64,000 nt of DNA from Amycolatopsis coloradensis. Lineage in GTDB: Bacteria > Actinomycetota > Actinomycetes > Mycobacteriales > Pseudonocardiaceae. The position numbers were made by a program, and so were the translations under genes. This document shows, one piece after another, positions 35,642-44,717 of this stretch (the first letter of the stretch is position 1; every line of letters starts with the position of its first letter). The notes beneath the pieces are model-generated. The model ran no database searches, was not told where the DNA came from, and saw nothing but the letters and a program-made list of their open reading frames with translations. The stretch spans positions 176,047-240,046 of the forward strand of contig NZ_MQUQ01000002.1 in NCBI RefSeq assembly GCF_001953865.1, read 5' to 3'.

Positions 35642-38623
35642 GTGGAGTTCCGCGTCCTCGGCGCCGTCGAGGCGTGGGCCGACGGCGGCCCGGTCGATCT
35701 CGGCTCGCCCAAACAACGGCTCGTACTGGCGGTTCTCCTGCTGGAAGCGGGTAAGCCGGTGCCGCGTGACCGGATCATCGACCTGCTCTGGCCGGAAGCG
35801 CCGCCCGCGAGTGCCCGGAACACCGTTCAAGCGCTGGTGTCCCGGCTGCGGGCGGTGTTCCGCGGCGCGGGCGGGCCGGAGATCGTCTCCGAGGGGACCC
35901 GCTACCTGCTCAAGGTCGAGCCGCGCCAGGTCGACCTGCACCGCTTCACCGAGCTGACGACGCGAGCCCGCGAAGCCGACGACGAGACCGCCGTGGAACT
36001 CCTGGACGAGGCGCTCGGGTTGTGGCGCGGAGAGGCGCTGTCCGATGTCGTGACCGGCGAGGTCGCCCAGCGTCTCCGCGGCGGCATGAACGAGGCACGC
36101 TGGACGGCGCTGGAGGATCGCGCCGAGGCCCGGTTGCGACTCGGTCGCGGCCGTCAGGTCATCGCGGAGCTGACCGAACTGGTCGCCGCGCATCCCCTGC
36201 GACAGCGGTTCGTCGGGCAGCTCATGGTCGCGCTGCACCGCGAAGGCCGCACCGACGACGCTCTCGAGGCTTTCCGCGCCTTGAGGGACCGGCTCGGTAC
36301 CGAACTGGGCCTCGACCCCTCCCCCGAGCTGCGGAAACTCGAAATCGCCATCCTCGCCGCCGATCCCGCGCTGGACCCCGCGACGACTTCGGCCAAAGCC
36401 GAGCCGGTCCGCCCGGCGCAGCTGCCGCACGACGTCCGCGGCTTCGCCGGGCGGGCGGCCGAGCTGGAACGGCTCGACGAGGCGACCCGTCACGCGGGCG
36501 AGGGCACCGACATCTGGGTGATCAGCGGGACCGCCGGCGTCGGCAAGACGGCGCTCGCGGTCCGCTGGGCGCACCGCGTCCGCGACGCGTTCCCCGACGG
36601 CCAGCTCTACCTCGACCTGCGCGGTTTCGACCCGGATCACGAACCGCTCACCCCGGCGGTGGCGCTCACGCAGCTTCTCCAGGCGCTCGGCACCGCGCCC
36701 AAGGCCATCCCGCCGGACACCGACACCCGCGCGGCGCTGCTCCGTTCCCTCCTCGCCGACAAACGGGTCCTCCTGGTCCTCGACAACGTGCGCGACACCG
36801 GCCAGGTGCTGCCGCTGCTGCCGCCGTCGGGCACCGCCCTGGTCACCAGCCGTCAGCGGCTCGGCGACCTCATCGCCCGCACCGGCGCCCGCGCGCTCCC
36901 GCTGTCCGTCCTCCCGGCCGAAGACGCGCGGCATCTGCTGGAAGCCGTGCTCGGCAGCGAAACCGTCGCCGCCGAGGCCGTCGCGGCGGCGGAGCTGGCC
37001 CGGCTGTGCGGGCATCTCCCGCTCGCCCTCCGGATCGCGGCGGCCAACCTCGGCGCGAGCGGCGAACCCGAGATCGCCGAACTCGCCCGCGAGCTGGCCG
37101 GTGGCGACCCACTGGCGGAACTGACCGTCGACGGTGCCGAGGAAAGTGCGGTGACCACGGCGTTCGGCGTCTCCTACCGGGCGCTTCCCGAAGAACACCG
37201 CCTGCTGTTCCGGCGGCTCGCGCTGGTCCCCGGCCAGACGTTCACCGCCTCCGCCGCCCAGGCACTGACCGGTGCGAAGCGGGGCAACCAGCTGCTCAAG
37301 GCGCTCGCCGCGGCCCATCTGATCGAGCGCTACACGCCGGGGCGCTACCGGTTCCACGACCTGCTCCGCAGTTTCGCGGCGGGCCGCACGCTTTCGGAGG
37401 ACACGAAGTCCGAACGCGACACCGCGCAGAGGCGGCTCTTCGAGCACTACCTGACCACCTCCGACGCCGCGGGCCGCGTCCTCATCCCGCATTTCCTGCG
37501 CCTTCCGCGCGAAGAACCGGAAGACGAGCCCTTCGCCGACACCGAGGAGGCGCTGGCCTGGCTGGACGCCGAGTGGCCGAACCTCGCCGCCGCGGTCGAG
37601 CAGAGTGCCGAACACGGCCCGCCCGAGTTCTCCTGGCACCTCGCAGACGCGCTCCGTGCCTTCTTCCACCAGCGCGGCCATCACGCGGAATGGATCGACA
37701 CCGCGTCGACCGCGCTCAAGGCCGCCCGCCGCAGCGGCGCCGGACAGGCACAAGCGGCGATGCACCTGAGCATCGCGCTCGCCTGCGTCAACAGCGGCCG
37801 CTACGACGAAGCGCGCGAACACCTCGCCAGCGCCTTGCGCGGAGACCTCCTCGACGGCTGGGACGCCGGCCGTGCGGCCGTGCTCAACAACCTGAGCGCG
37901 GTGCACCAGCGCCTCGGCGACCCGCAGGAGGCGATCCGTTGCGGGCTGGAATCCCTGCGGTTGTGCGAAGAACTGAACATGCCCGCCATCTCGATGGCGT
38001 TGGCGAACCTCGGTTTCCCGTACTGGCAGACGGGTCAGCTCGACGAGGCCCTCGCCCACTTCACCCGCGCGCTCACCGTCGCCGAACGGGACGGTGCCCG
38101 GTTCAGCGTCGCGGTGCTGCTGGTCGACCTCGGCAACGTGCACCGTGATCTCGGGCTGCTCGACGAGGCCTACGACTTCTACACCCGCGCGCTCGCGGCC
38201 AACCGCGAACTCGGCTACACCTACGGCGAGGCGACGGCCCTGTCCGGCAGGGCCGTGCTCGAAAGCAGGCGCGACCCGAGCGAGCAGAACCGCGCGGACG
38301 CGCTCGAAGCCGTCGAACTCACCCGCAAGATCGGTGACCGGGGGACCGAGGCCTGGACCGTCGTCGGGCTCGGCGAAGTCTGCCTGCGGCTCGGCCTGCC
38401 CGAGGAAGCCGCCGAACACCACCGGCTCGCGTTGTCGATCGCGCGGACGACCAGCTTCTTCTGGTGTGCGGCGGCCGCGCGGACCGGACTCGCGGAAACC
38501 CTGCTGGAATTGGAAAAGCTCGAAGAGGCCAGGACACACGGTGAGCTGGCTCAGGAACTCGCCGCGCGCTCTGGTTACCGGCTCGTGGAGGAACGCGCGA
38601 AGCTGATCCTGGACAAGCTCTAG
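35642..38623 (+). CDS. AfsR-like SARP regulator with BTAD, NB-ARC and TPR domains
   Basis: A 993-residue regulator. In order: an OmpR-like winged helix (residues 1-95, FRVLGAVEAWADGGPVDLGSPKQRLVLAVLL); a bacterial transcriptional activation domain to about 250; an NB-ARC ATPase with P-loop GTAGVGKTAL (about 296) and Walker B LLVLDNV; and TPR repeats from about 600 to the end. AfsR-type proteins control secondary metabolism after phosphorylation by serine/threonine kinases. GTG 35642 has GGAGGTG at good spacing. It is not near an obvious large cluster; the nearest biosynthetic gene is the NRPS at 51.5 kb. Confidence 0.92.
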   Translation: MEFRVLGAVEAWADGGPVDLGSPKQRLVLAVLLLEAGKPVPRDRIIDLLWPEAPPASARNTVQALVSRLRAVFRGAGGPEIVSEGTRYLLKVEPRQVDLHRFTELTTRAREADDETAVELLDEALGLWRGEALSDVVTGEVAQRLRGGMNEARWTALEDRAEARLRLGRGRQVIAELTELVAAHPLRQRFVGQLMVALHREGRTDDALEAFRALRDRLGTELGLDPSPELRKLEIAILAADPALDPATTSAKAEPVRPAQLPHDVRGFAGRAAELERLDEATRHAGEGTDIWVISGTAGVGKTALAVRWAHRVRDAFPDGQLYLDLRGFDPDHEPLTPAVALTQLLQALGTAPKAIPPDTDTRAALLRSLLADKRVLLVLDNVRDTGQVLPLLPPSGTALVTSRQRLGDLIARTGARALPLSVLPAEDARHLLEAVLGSETVAAEAVAAAELARLCGHLPLALRIAAANLGASGEPEIAELARELAGGDPLAELTVDGAEESAVTTAFGVSYRALPEEHRLLFRRLALVPGQTFTASAAQALTGAKRGNQLLKALAAAHLIERYTPGRYRFHDLLRSFAAGRTLSEDTKSERDTAQRRLFEHYLTTSDAAGRVLIPHFLRLPREEPEDEPFADTEEALAWLDAEWPNLAAAVEQSAEHGPPEFSWHLADALRAFFHQRGHHAEWIDTASTALKAARRSGAGQAQAAMHLSIALACVNSGRYDEAREHLASALRGDLLDGWDAGRAAVLNNLSAVHQRLGDPQEAIRCGLESLRLCEELNMPAISMALANLGFPYWQTGQLDEALAHFTRALTVAERDGARFSVAVLLVDLGNVHRDLGLLDEAYDFYTRALAANRELGYTYGEATALSGRAVLESRRDPSEQNRADALEAVELTRKIGDRGTEAWTVVGLGEVCLRLGLPEEAAEHHRLALSIARTTSFFWCAAAARTGLAETLLELEKLEEARTHGELAQELAARSGYRLVEERAKLILDKL

Positions 38624-39144
38624 CCACGCGCCTTCTCGTACGACCAGACGCTGCCGGCGATCAGTGCCACGCTCGCCGTCAGGACGGCGAAGATGACCGC
38701 CAGCGCGATGGCGACACCGTTACTCTTGTCGAAGCTGAAGATCCACTTGAGCTGAGCGCCGAGAGGTGTGCCCCACACCAGCGGTGCCGCGACGACCATC
38801 GCCACCGCGGACAGCGCGCACAGCCCGCACAAGGTCCACGCGCCGGAAATTCTCCGGGCGAACGTGAATCCCGCCGCGACCACCAGCGCCCCGGAGCTGA
38901 TGACGCCGAAGACCACATTCTGCACCTCCACGCCGGACCAGTGACCAGCCCCGCCGGCGTGAACGACGTTGTAGAGCACGAACCAGACGAGCATGGCGGC
39001 GGTGAGCAACGCCAGGACGCCGGCGATCATCGCCGCCGCGGCGTTCGCCCTCGGCTTCGGCCTGGGCGTCGGCACCCCCGGCGCGCCACCCCACGGCGCG
39101 GGTCCGCCCGGAGGAAACCCGGGCTGCGGTGAATTCGGCTGCAT
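38620..39144 (-). CDS. Four-helix membrane protein with Pro-rich N-terminus
   Basis: A 174-residue protein with a Pro/Gly-rich cytoplasmic start (about 35 residues) and four hydrophobic segments. I do not recognise a family. The ATG at 39142-39144 has GAGGAG six bases upstream. It overlaps the convergent AfsR-like gene by four bases. Confidence 0.7.
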   Translation of the reverse strand: MQPNSPQPGFPPGGPAPWGGAPGVPTPRPKPRANAAAAMIAGVLALLTAAMLVWFVLYNVVHAGGAGHWSGVEVQNVVFGVISSGALVVAAGFTFARRISGAWTLCGLCALSAVAMVVAAPLVWGTPLGAQLKWIFSFDKSNGVAIALAVIFAVLTASVALIAGSVWSYEKARG

Positions 39145-39269
39145 CCGCACTCCTCGCGCGTTCCGGCGGCACGACCCTGCCGCCCGTCATGATCACCGTA
39201 GTGACAGGGCGAGCGAAGTGGCCGGCTGTGGCAGGAAGCTGCCTTCGCCCTGTGCCTCGTGAGCGGTAG

Positions 39270-39505
39270 GGGTGTCTTAGGTGCCTACCGCGTGCGCGGG
39301 TGGCGATCTCGCGTGATCAGCGGGACAACTCGCGTGCCTGGATGGACGACACGCGTGTCCAGAGGGACGACACGCCGCGTAGCCCGGCCGCGGCGTGTCG
39401 TCCATCCAGTCACACGTGACGTCCATCCAGTCACACGTGTCGTCCGGTATCGGGGTCTCGGGGGTGGCGACTCGGGCTAGGGCCAAGGGTGTCTTAGGTG
39501 CCTAC
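39270..39505 (+). repeat. 19-base direct repeat pair
   Basis: GGGTGTCTTAGGTGCCTAC is found at 39270-39288 and 39487-39505, 217 bases apart, flanking the hairpin cluster. The first copy is also part of a small hairpin (CGGTAGG at 39264-39270 with CCTACCG at 39284-39290). Exact long direct repeats around an inverted-repeat cluster could reflect a duplication or insertion boundary. Confidence 0.85.
39338..39444. repeat. Competing hairpin cluster with tandem repeat
   Basis: The 17-base arm at 39338-39354 (CTGGATGGACGACACGC) pairs perfectly with 39393-39409. An inner arm at 39366-39379 (GACGACACGCCGCG) pairs perfectly with 39389-39402, using the same right-hand bases, so the two stems exclude each other. 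TCCATCCAGTCACACGTG is repeated at 39401-39418 and 39422-39439. The CGTGTCGTCC element recurs at 39435-39444. In all, four copies of the GACGACACG element occur, two in each orientation. Confidence 0.85.
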
Positions 39506-39529
39506 TGGATTCCGGGTGGCCAGTTGGCC

Positions 39530-39586
39530 GTGTCGCGAAAGCCACTTTCGGGACATCAGGTGTCCCGAAAGTGGCTTTCGCGACAC
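39530..39586. repeat. Nested-palindrome repeat, family B copy 1; possible terminator of iolG
   Basis: Perfect 26-base inverted arms (39530-39555 and 39561-39586) around the loop TCAGG. Each arm includes an inner palindrome, CGAAAG-CCA-CTTTCG or its complement. The 23-base arm core is identical to the copy at 62148-62200. It lies 76 bases beyond the iolG stop codon. Confidence 0.9.
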
Positions 39587-39661
39587 CCGGGGGAGGGTGG
39601 CGGCCGTGCTTAACGCTCAAGTCACGCTTCGGGCGGGGGACCTCACACGAGAGCGGGTGTT

Positions 39662-40663
39662 TCAGGCGCGTACGTCGTCCACTCGGACTGGGCGGCGTTC
39701 GCGACGGGAGACTTCGCACGCCTCGGCGATGTAGAACGCCTCCAGGGCATCCGCCGCTCCGCAGGGGCTCGGCGCCCGACCGGCGGCGACCTCCAGGAAC
39801 GTCTTCAACTCGCTGACGTACGCGGGCCGGAAGCGTTCCATGAACCCGGGGTAAGCGGGTCCTGGCAACGGCTGGACGCCGGGTTCCACCGAGGTCAGCG
39901 GCGCGCGATCGTCCAGGCCCACCACGGCGTTTCCGGCCGAGCCGAGCACTTCCAGGCGGACGTCGTAGCCCGCGCCGTTGTACCGGGTCAGGGAGACCAC
40001 CGCCAGGGTCCCGTCGTCCAGGGTCAGTGTCGCGGCGGCGGTGTCGACGTCTCCGGCGTCGACGAAGAACCGTTCGCCCTTGTTCGCTCCGACGGCGTAG
40101 ACCTCGACGACCTCGCGGCCGCTGACGAACCGGACGACGTCGAAGTCGTGCACACCGCAGTCGCGGAACAGGCCGCCGGAGTGCGCGACGTACTCCGCGG
40201 GCGGCGGAGCCGGGTCCAGGGTGGTCGCGCGCAAAGTGTGCAGCCAGCCCAGTTCGCCCGACGCGACAGCGGCCTGAGCGGCCGCGTAGCCCGCGTCGAA
40301 CCTGCGCTGGAAACCGATCTGCACCGGCACGTCCGAACCGGTGATCTTGTCGATCACGGCGAGCGTGCCGGGGATGTCGGCGGCGACCGGTTTCTCGCAG
40401 AACACCGGGATGCCCGCGTCGACGGCCCGGAGGATCAGTTCCGGATGCGCGTCCGTCGCCGCCGCGATCACCAGACCGTCCAAAGAGGACGCGAAGAGCG
40501 AGGGGATGTCCACCGCGGCTTCGACGCCGAGTTTCGCCGCGGCCGCCTGGGCCCGCCCGGCGTCGACGTCGCCGACGATCACGGACGAAACCTCGTCGAA
40601 GCTCTTCAAGGTCTCGGCGTGCGAAGTACCGATCCGGCCGGTACCAGCGAGTCCCAACCTCAT
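39662..40663 (-). CDS. iolG: Inositol 2-dehydrogenase-like Gfo/Idh/MocA oxidoreductase
   Basis: A 333-residue NAD-dependent dehydrogenase. The Rossmann fold starts LGLAGTGRIGTSHAETL, and the catalytic-region motif is FCEKPVAADI, with Lys in EKP. In this cluster it should oxidise myo-inositol (or a stereoisomer) to scyllo-inosose. The ATG at 40661-40663 has AAAGGTG upstream and lies four bases after the LacI stop, so both genes form one leftward operon. A distal sugar dehydrogenase role is possible, but the iolEBCD genes next door favour IolG. Confidence 0.85.
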   Translation of the reverse strand: MRLGLAGTGRIGTSHAETLKSFDEVSSVIVGDVDAGRAQAAAAKLGVEAAVDIPSLFASSLDGLVIAAATDAHPELILRAVDAGIPVFCEKPVAADIPGTLAVIDKITGSDVPVQIGFQRRFDAGYAAAQAAVASGELGWLHTLRATTLDPAPPPAEYVAHSGGLFRDCGVHDFDVVRFVSGREVVEVYAVGANKGERFFVDAGDVDTAAATLTLDDGTLAVVSLTRYNGAGYDVRLEVLGSAGNAVVGLDDRAPLTSVEPGVQPLPGPAYPGFMERFRPAYVSELKTFLEVAAGRAPSPCGAADALEAFYIAEACEVSRRERRPVRVDDVRA

Positions 40664-40667
40664 GTGG

Positions 40668-41672
40668 TCACCTTTCTGGAGCGGCGGTGGTCGAACGGAC
40701 CACCAGCGACGGGTGCAGCAGATGCCGGACGGATTCGGCGCGTTCACCCCGGACCCGTTCGAGCAGCGCTTCGACGGCCAGCCGTCCCATTTCCGTGCGC
40801 GGCTGGTCCACAGTGGTCAGTGAGAGATGCCGCAGCGCGGCCAGCGAAGTGTTGTCGTAGCCGACCACGGAAACGTCCTCCGGAACCCGCAGGCCCGCCT
40901 CCTCCAGCGCGGAAATCGCACCGACGGCGTTGAAATCGTTGCCCGCCAGCAAAGCCGTCGGCAGGCCCGTCCGCGGGTGGTCGCCGAGCAGCTCGTGGAC
41001 GGCCTTCTCCCCCGCGGTGTCGGTGTGTTCGCTGTGCACGATGACCGGGTGCAACCGATGGCGCCGCATGGCCTGCTGGTAGCCGCGGCGCCGGGCGGCC
41101 GCACCGGCCGCGAGTCCACCGTCCAGATGGGCGATCTTCCGGTGTCCCAAGGAAACCAAGTGCTCGACGGCGAGCGCGGCACCCGCCTCGCCGTCGTCGT
41201 TCACCGTGTCCACGCCCGGCGTACGCGAGGTGCGCGACACCAGGACGACGGGACATCGCGCGGCCGCTTCCTCGATCGCCGATGCCGGCACCACCGGCGA
41301 CAGCAGGATCACCCCGGCGGGCCGGAAGGACAGCAGACTCCGCAGGGCCGCCCGTTCGCGCGCGGGGCTGCGGCCGCCGGTGTTGAGGATCGAGTGGAAT
41401 CCGGCCGCTTCGGCCGCCGCGTCGAGACCTTCCACGACATCGGCGAAGAACGCGTTGCGGAGATCGGAGACCATCACGCCGAGGACGGTCGACGTCCGGC
41501 TGGCCAGCGACCTGGCCATCGCGTGCGGCTCGTAGCCCAGTTCGTGCGCCGCGCACAGCACCCTTGTCCGGCGCTCGTCGGACACGTTCGGCGCGTTCCG
41601 CATCACCAAGGACACGAGCGCGCGGGAAACCCCCGCTTTCGCGGCGACGTCCTCCATCGTCGGTCGTGCCAT
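40668..41672 (-). CDS. LacI family repressor of the inositol cluster
   Basis: A 334-residue LacI protein. The helix-turn-helix is MEDVAAKAGVSRALVSLVM with the hinge helix HAMARSLASRTS, and the ligand domain is of periplasmic-binding type. It diverges from iolE, and two LacI-style operators lie in the gap. It should repress both arms of the cluster until an inositol-derived inducer binds. Confidence 0.92.
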   Translation of the reverse strand: MARPTMEDVAAKAGVSRALVSLVMRNAPNVSDERRTRVLCAAHELGYEPHAMARSLASRTSTVLGVMVSDLRNAFFADVVEGLDAAAEAAGFHSILNTGGRSPARERAALRSLLSFRPAGVILLSPVVPASAIEEAAARCPVVLVSRTSRTPGVDTVNDDGEAGAALAVEHLVSLGHRKIAHLDGGLAAGAAARRRGYQQAMRRHRLHPVIVHSEHTDTAGEKAVHELLGDHPRTGLPTALLAGNDFNAVGAISALEEAGLRVPEDVSVVGYDNTSLAALRHLSLTTVDQPRTEMGRLAVEALLERVRGERAESVRHLLHPSLVVRSTTAAPER

Positions 41673-41693
41673 TTTCCGAGCCTCCCCCTGCCC

Positions 41694-41753
41694 TTGACTT
41701 TGCTGTGACGGACGTTACAAGATTAGAGCGCTCTAATCAATAGAGCGCTCCAA
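41694..41753 (+). promoter_or_regulatory. iolE promoter with twin LacI operators
   Basis: TTGACT (41694-41699) and TACAAG (41716-41721) give a candidate rightward promoter. Operator 1, GATTAGAGCGCTCTAATC (41721-41738), is a perfect 18-base palindrome with the central CG of LacI sites. Operator 2, ATAGAGCGCTCCAA (41740-41753), is an imperfect copy, centre to centre 17 bases away. Both cover the expected transcription start. Confidence 0.85.
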
Positions 41754-41778
41754 CCCCGATCCCTCCCGGAGGCCGCCG

Positions 41779-42678
41779 ATGACAGTGCCGACATCCCGGA
41801 TCCGCATCGCCGCCGCCCCGATCTCCTGGGGCGTGTGCGAAGTCCCCGACTGGGGTCGCGTGCTCGGCGCGGGAACCGTGCTGGGGGAAATGGCGGAGCT
41901 GGGGATGCGCGCGACCGAACTCGGCCCTCCCGGTTACCTGCCGCGCGAACCGGCCGCGCTGCGCGCGCTGCTCGGCGGGTACGGGCTCGGCCTGGTCGGC
42001 GGCTTCCTCGCGGTCGTGCTGCACGAGAACCTGGAGGCCGCGCTCGCCGAAGCGGAGGACTCCGCCGCGTTGTTCGCCGCGTGCGGCGGCGACCTGCTCG
42101 TTCTGGCCGCCGCGACCGGGCTCGACGGCTACGAAGACCGGCCGAAGCTGAGCGAAGCCGAATGGGCGACTCTGATCGAAACTTCCGGCAGGATCAGGGA
42201 AATCGCGGCGCGGCACGGCCTTCGCACCGTGCTACATCCGCACGTCGGGACGCATGTGGAAACCGAGGAAGAGGTCGAGCGTTTCCTCGCCGATTCCGAT
42301 CTCCCGCTCTGCCTGGACACCGGGCATCTGCTGATCGGCGGCACCGACCCGGTCGCGCTGGCCGAACGCCACCCCGAGCGGATCGGTCACCTGCACCTCA
42401 AAGACGTACGCGGCGAACTCGCCGAGGAAGTCCGTGCCGGAAGCCTTCCCTACGCCGAAGCGGTAGGCAAAGGTTTGTATGTCCCGCTCGGCGACGGGGA
42501 CGTCGACATCGAAGCGATGGTCAGGTTCGTCCACGAAGCGGGCTACGACGGGTGGTACGTGCTGGAACAGGACACCGCGCTGGGCGAGCGGAGCCCGGAA
42601 GATCTGCCGAAGCGGGACGTGGCCAGGAGCCTGGCCCATCTCGACGGAATCGTCAGCCGGCTCCCGGCTGCCAGGTAA
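41779..42678 (+). CDS. iolE: Inosose dehydratase-like TIM-barrel protein
   Basis: A 299-residue xylose isomerase-like TIM-barrel protein. The start RIRIAAAPISWGVCEVPDWG is typical of IolE, and metal-site segments include VLHPHVGTHVET, LCLDTGHLLIGG and HLHLKDV. IolE dehydrates scyllo-inosose to the trihydroxycyclohexanedione used by IolD. IolI-type isomerases share the fold, but the length and N-terminus favour IolE. It is the first gene of the rightward operon. Confidence 0.85.
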   Translation: MTVPTSRIRIAAAPISWGVCEVPDWGRVLGAGTVLGEMAELGMRATELGPPGYLPREPAALRALLGGYGLGLVGGFLAVVLHENLEAALAEAEDSAALFAACGGDLLVLAAATGLDGYEDRPKLSEAEWATLIETSGRIREIAARHGLRTVLHPHVGTHVETEEEVERFLADSDLPLCLDTGHLLIGGTDPVALAERHPERIGHLHLKDVRGELAEEVRAGSLPYAEAVGKGLYVPLGDGDVDIEAMVRFVHEAGYDGWYVLEQDTALGERSPEDLPKRDVARSLAHLDGIVSRLPAAR

Positions 42679-42702
42679 CGGAAGAAGCGAGGAGAGACGA
42701 CG

Positions 42703-43689
42703 ATGTCCCATCGCTTTAAGGCGGCGTTGGTGGTCGCGGCGGGGCTGGTGCTCCTGTCCGCGTGCACCGGGCCGAAGGCCGAGGAGAAACCGGCCGAGGG
42801 CGCGGGCCCGGAGACGGCGCGGCCCAGCGGGCCGCTGCGGGTCGCGGTCATTTCGCACGGCACGGCGGGCGACGCGTTCTGGAACGTGGTCAAGAACGGC
42901 GCCGAGGAGGCGGGCAGGCAACTCGGCGTCCAGGTCGAGTACAACTCCGACGGGGATCCCGGCAACCAGGCCAAGCTGGTCGACAACGCGGTCGCCCAGC
43001 AGGTCGGCGGCCTGGTGGTGTCCATGGCGAACCCGGAGGCGCTCAAGACGTCGATCGAGAACGCGGTCCGCGCGGGGATCCCGGTCATCACCATCAACTC
43101 CGGCGAGGACAAGAGCGCGGGCTACGGCGCGCTCACCCACGTCGGGCAGAACGAGACCATCGCGGGCGAGGAAGCCGGGAAGAAGTTCAAGCAACTCGGC
43201 AAGAAGAAGCTGCTCTGCGTGGTGCACGAGGCGGGCAACGTCGGGCAGGCGCAGCGCTGCGACGGCGCCGGAACCGGGTTCTCGGGCGACGTGCGGACCC
43301 TGCAGGTCGACATCAGCAACCCCACCGACGCCGAATCCCGGATCAGGGGCGCGGTGCAGACCGACTCCTCCCTCGACGCCGTCCTGACCCTGAACTCGCA
43401 GGTCGCCGCGCGAGCGGTGAGCGCGATCAAGGCGGTGGGCTCGGCGGCGCAGGTCGGCACGTTCGACCTCAACACCGACGTGGTCGGCGCCATCAAGTCG
43501 GGTGACGTGGTCTTCGCGGTCGATCAGCAGCAGTACGAGCAGGGCTATCTCCCGGTCCAGTTCCTCAAGCTCTACCGGGACAACGCGAACGTCGTCGGCG
43601 GCGGGAAACCGGTGCTCACCGGACCCGACCTGGTCGACAAATCCACTGTGGACACCATCGGCCCGTACGTGCGAAGGGGCACGCGATGA
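42703..43689 (+). CDS. Sugar ABC transporter substrate-binding lipoprotein
   Basis: A 328-residue RbsB-type binding protein. The signal peptide ends in the lipobox LLSAC with Cys21 as the lipidated residue, then a Pro/Glu linker, and the type I binding fold starts at [18 protein letters not shown]. It should capture inositol or a related cyclitol outside the membrane. It overlaps the permease gene by four bases. Confidence 0.9.
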   Translation: MSHRFKAALVVAAGLVLLSACTGPKAEEKPAEGAGPETARPSGPLRVAVISHGTAGDAFWNVVKNGAEEAGRQLGVQVEYNSDGDPGNQAKLVDNAVAQQVGGLVVSMANPEALKTSIENAVRAGIPVITINSGEDKSAGYGALTHVGQNETIAGEEAGKKFKQLGKKKLLCVVHEAGNVGQAQRCDGAGTGFSGDVRTLQVDISNPTDAESRIRGAVQTDSSLDAVLTLNSQVAARAVSAIKAVGSAAQVGTFDLNTDVVGAIKSGDVVFAVDQQQYEQGYLPVQFLKLYRDNANVVGGGKPVLTGPDLVDKSTVDTIGPYVRRGTR

Positions 43690-44717
43690 CAACCACCCTC
43701 GACGAACGGATCGCGAAACCGCGGCTGCTCGACCGGATGGTCGCCCGGCCCGAGATCGGCTCGCTCCTGGGCGCCGTCGCCGTCTTCCTCTTCTTCACCG
43801 TCGTCACCGACCAGTTCTTCAGCGGCAGCGGCGTGGCGACCTGGCTGGACGACGCCTCGACGCTCGGCATCATGGCGGTCGCCGTGTCCCTGCTGATGAT
43901 CGGCGGCGAGTTCGACCTCTCGGCCGGGGTGATGACGGCGTCCACCGCGCTCGTCACCGCGACTCTGGCGACGCGGGCGGGCTGGAACGTCTGGCTCGCG
44001 CTGCTCGCGTCGCTGGTGTTCGCCCTCGCGGTCGGCGCGTTCAACGGCTGGCTGGTGCTACGCACCGGATTGCCCAGCTTCATCGTCACGCTCGGCACGT
44101 TTCTGGCACTGCAAGGGCTCAACCTCGGCGTCACGCGGCTGGTCACCGGCACCGTCCAGGTCTCGGGGATGCGCTCGACCGACGGCTACGAGTCCGCCGG
44201 CTTCGTGTTCGCGTCCACAGTGGACATCGGCGGGACGGCGTTCCGGATCTCCATCGTCTGGTGGATCGGGTTCGCCGTGCTGGCGGCCTGGCTGCTGGTG
44301 CGGACCCGGCTCGGCAACTGGATCTTCGCCGTCGGAGGCAGCGCGCTCAGCTCGCGCGCGGTCGGCGTCCCGGTGGCACGCACCAAGATCATGCTGTTCA
44401 TGACCACGGCGCTCGCCGCGTGGCTGGTCGGCTCGATCAACATCCTGCGGTTCGCGAGCGTCCAGGCGAACCAAGGCATCGGGCTGGAGTTCCAGTACAT
44501 CATCGCGGCGGTGATCGGCGGCTGCCTGCTCACCGGCGGCTTCGGTTCGGCGATCGGTGCCGCGATCGGGGCGCTGATCTTCGGCATGGCGCGGCAGGGC
44601 ATCGTGTTCGCCCGCTGGGACAGCGACTGGTTCATGCTGTTCCTCGGCGTGATGCTGCTGTCCGCGGTCCTGGTCAACAACGCCTTCCGGCGGCGCGCGG
44701 AAAGGGTGCGGCGATGA
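43686..44717 (+). CDS. Sugar ABC transporter permease (RbsC type)
   Basis: A 343-residue permease with about 9-10 hydrophobic helices. It has the RbsC-type motif [18 protein letters not shown] early and [26 protein letters not shown] late, which matches the family's cytoplasmic EAA-like loop. The gene overlaps both neighbours by four bases, indicating strict translational coupling. Confidence 0.92.
   Translation: MTTTLDERIAKPRLLDRMVARPEIGSLLGAVAVFLFFTVVTDQFFSGSGVATWLDDASTLGIMAVAVSLLMIGGEFDLSAGVMTASTALVTATLATRAGWNVWLALLASLVFALAVGAFNGWLVLRTGLPSFIVTLGTFLALQGLNLGVTRLVTGTVQVSGMRSTDGYESAGFVFASTVDIGGTAFRISIVWWIGFAVLAAWLLVRTRLGNWIFAVGGSALSSRAVGVPVARTKIMLFMTTALAAWLVGSINILRFASVQANQGIGLEFQYIIAAVIGGCLLTGGFGSAIGAAIGALIFGMARQGIVFARWDSDWFMLFLGVMLLSAVLVNNAFRRRAERVRR

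Larger units (their letters stand above)
39145..39661. other. 517-base repeat-rich intergenic region
   Basis: No gene is apparent. The region contains a 19-base direct repeat, a cluster of competing hairpins, an 18-base tandem repeat and a long nested palindrome, all described separately. The flanking genes both read leftward, so this is upstream of the membrane protein gene and downstream of iolG. Confidence 0.7.

Noticed and set aside
39338-39444. Possible CRISPR array
   Set aside because: The repeats include inverted and overlapping units, spacers are only a few bases, and there are no cas genes.
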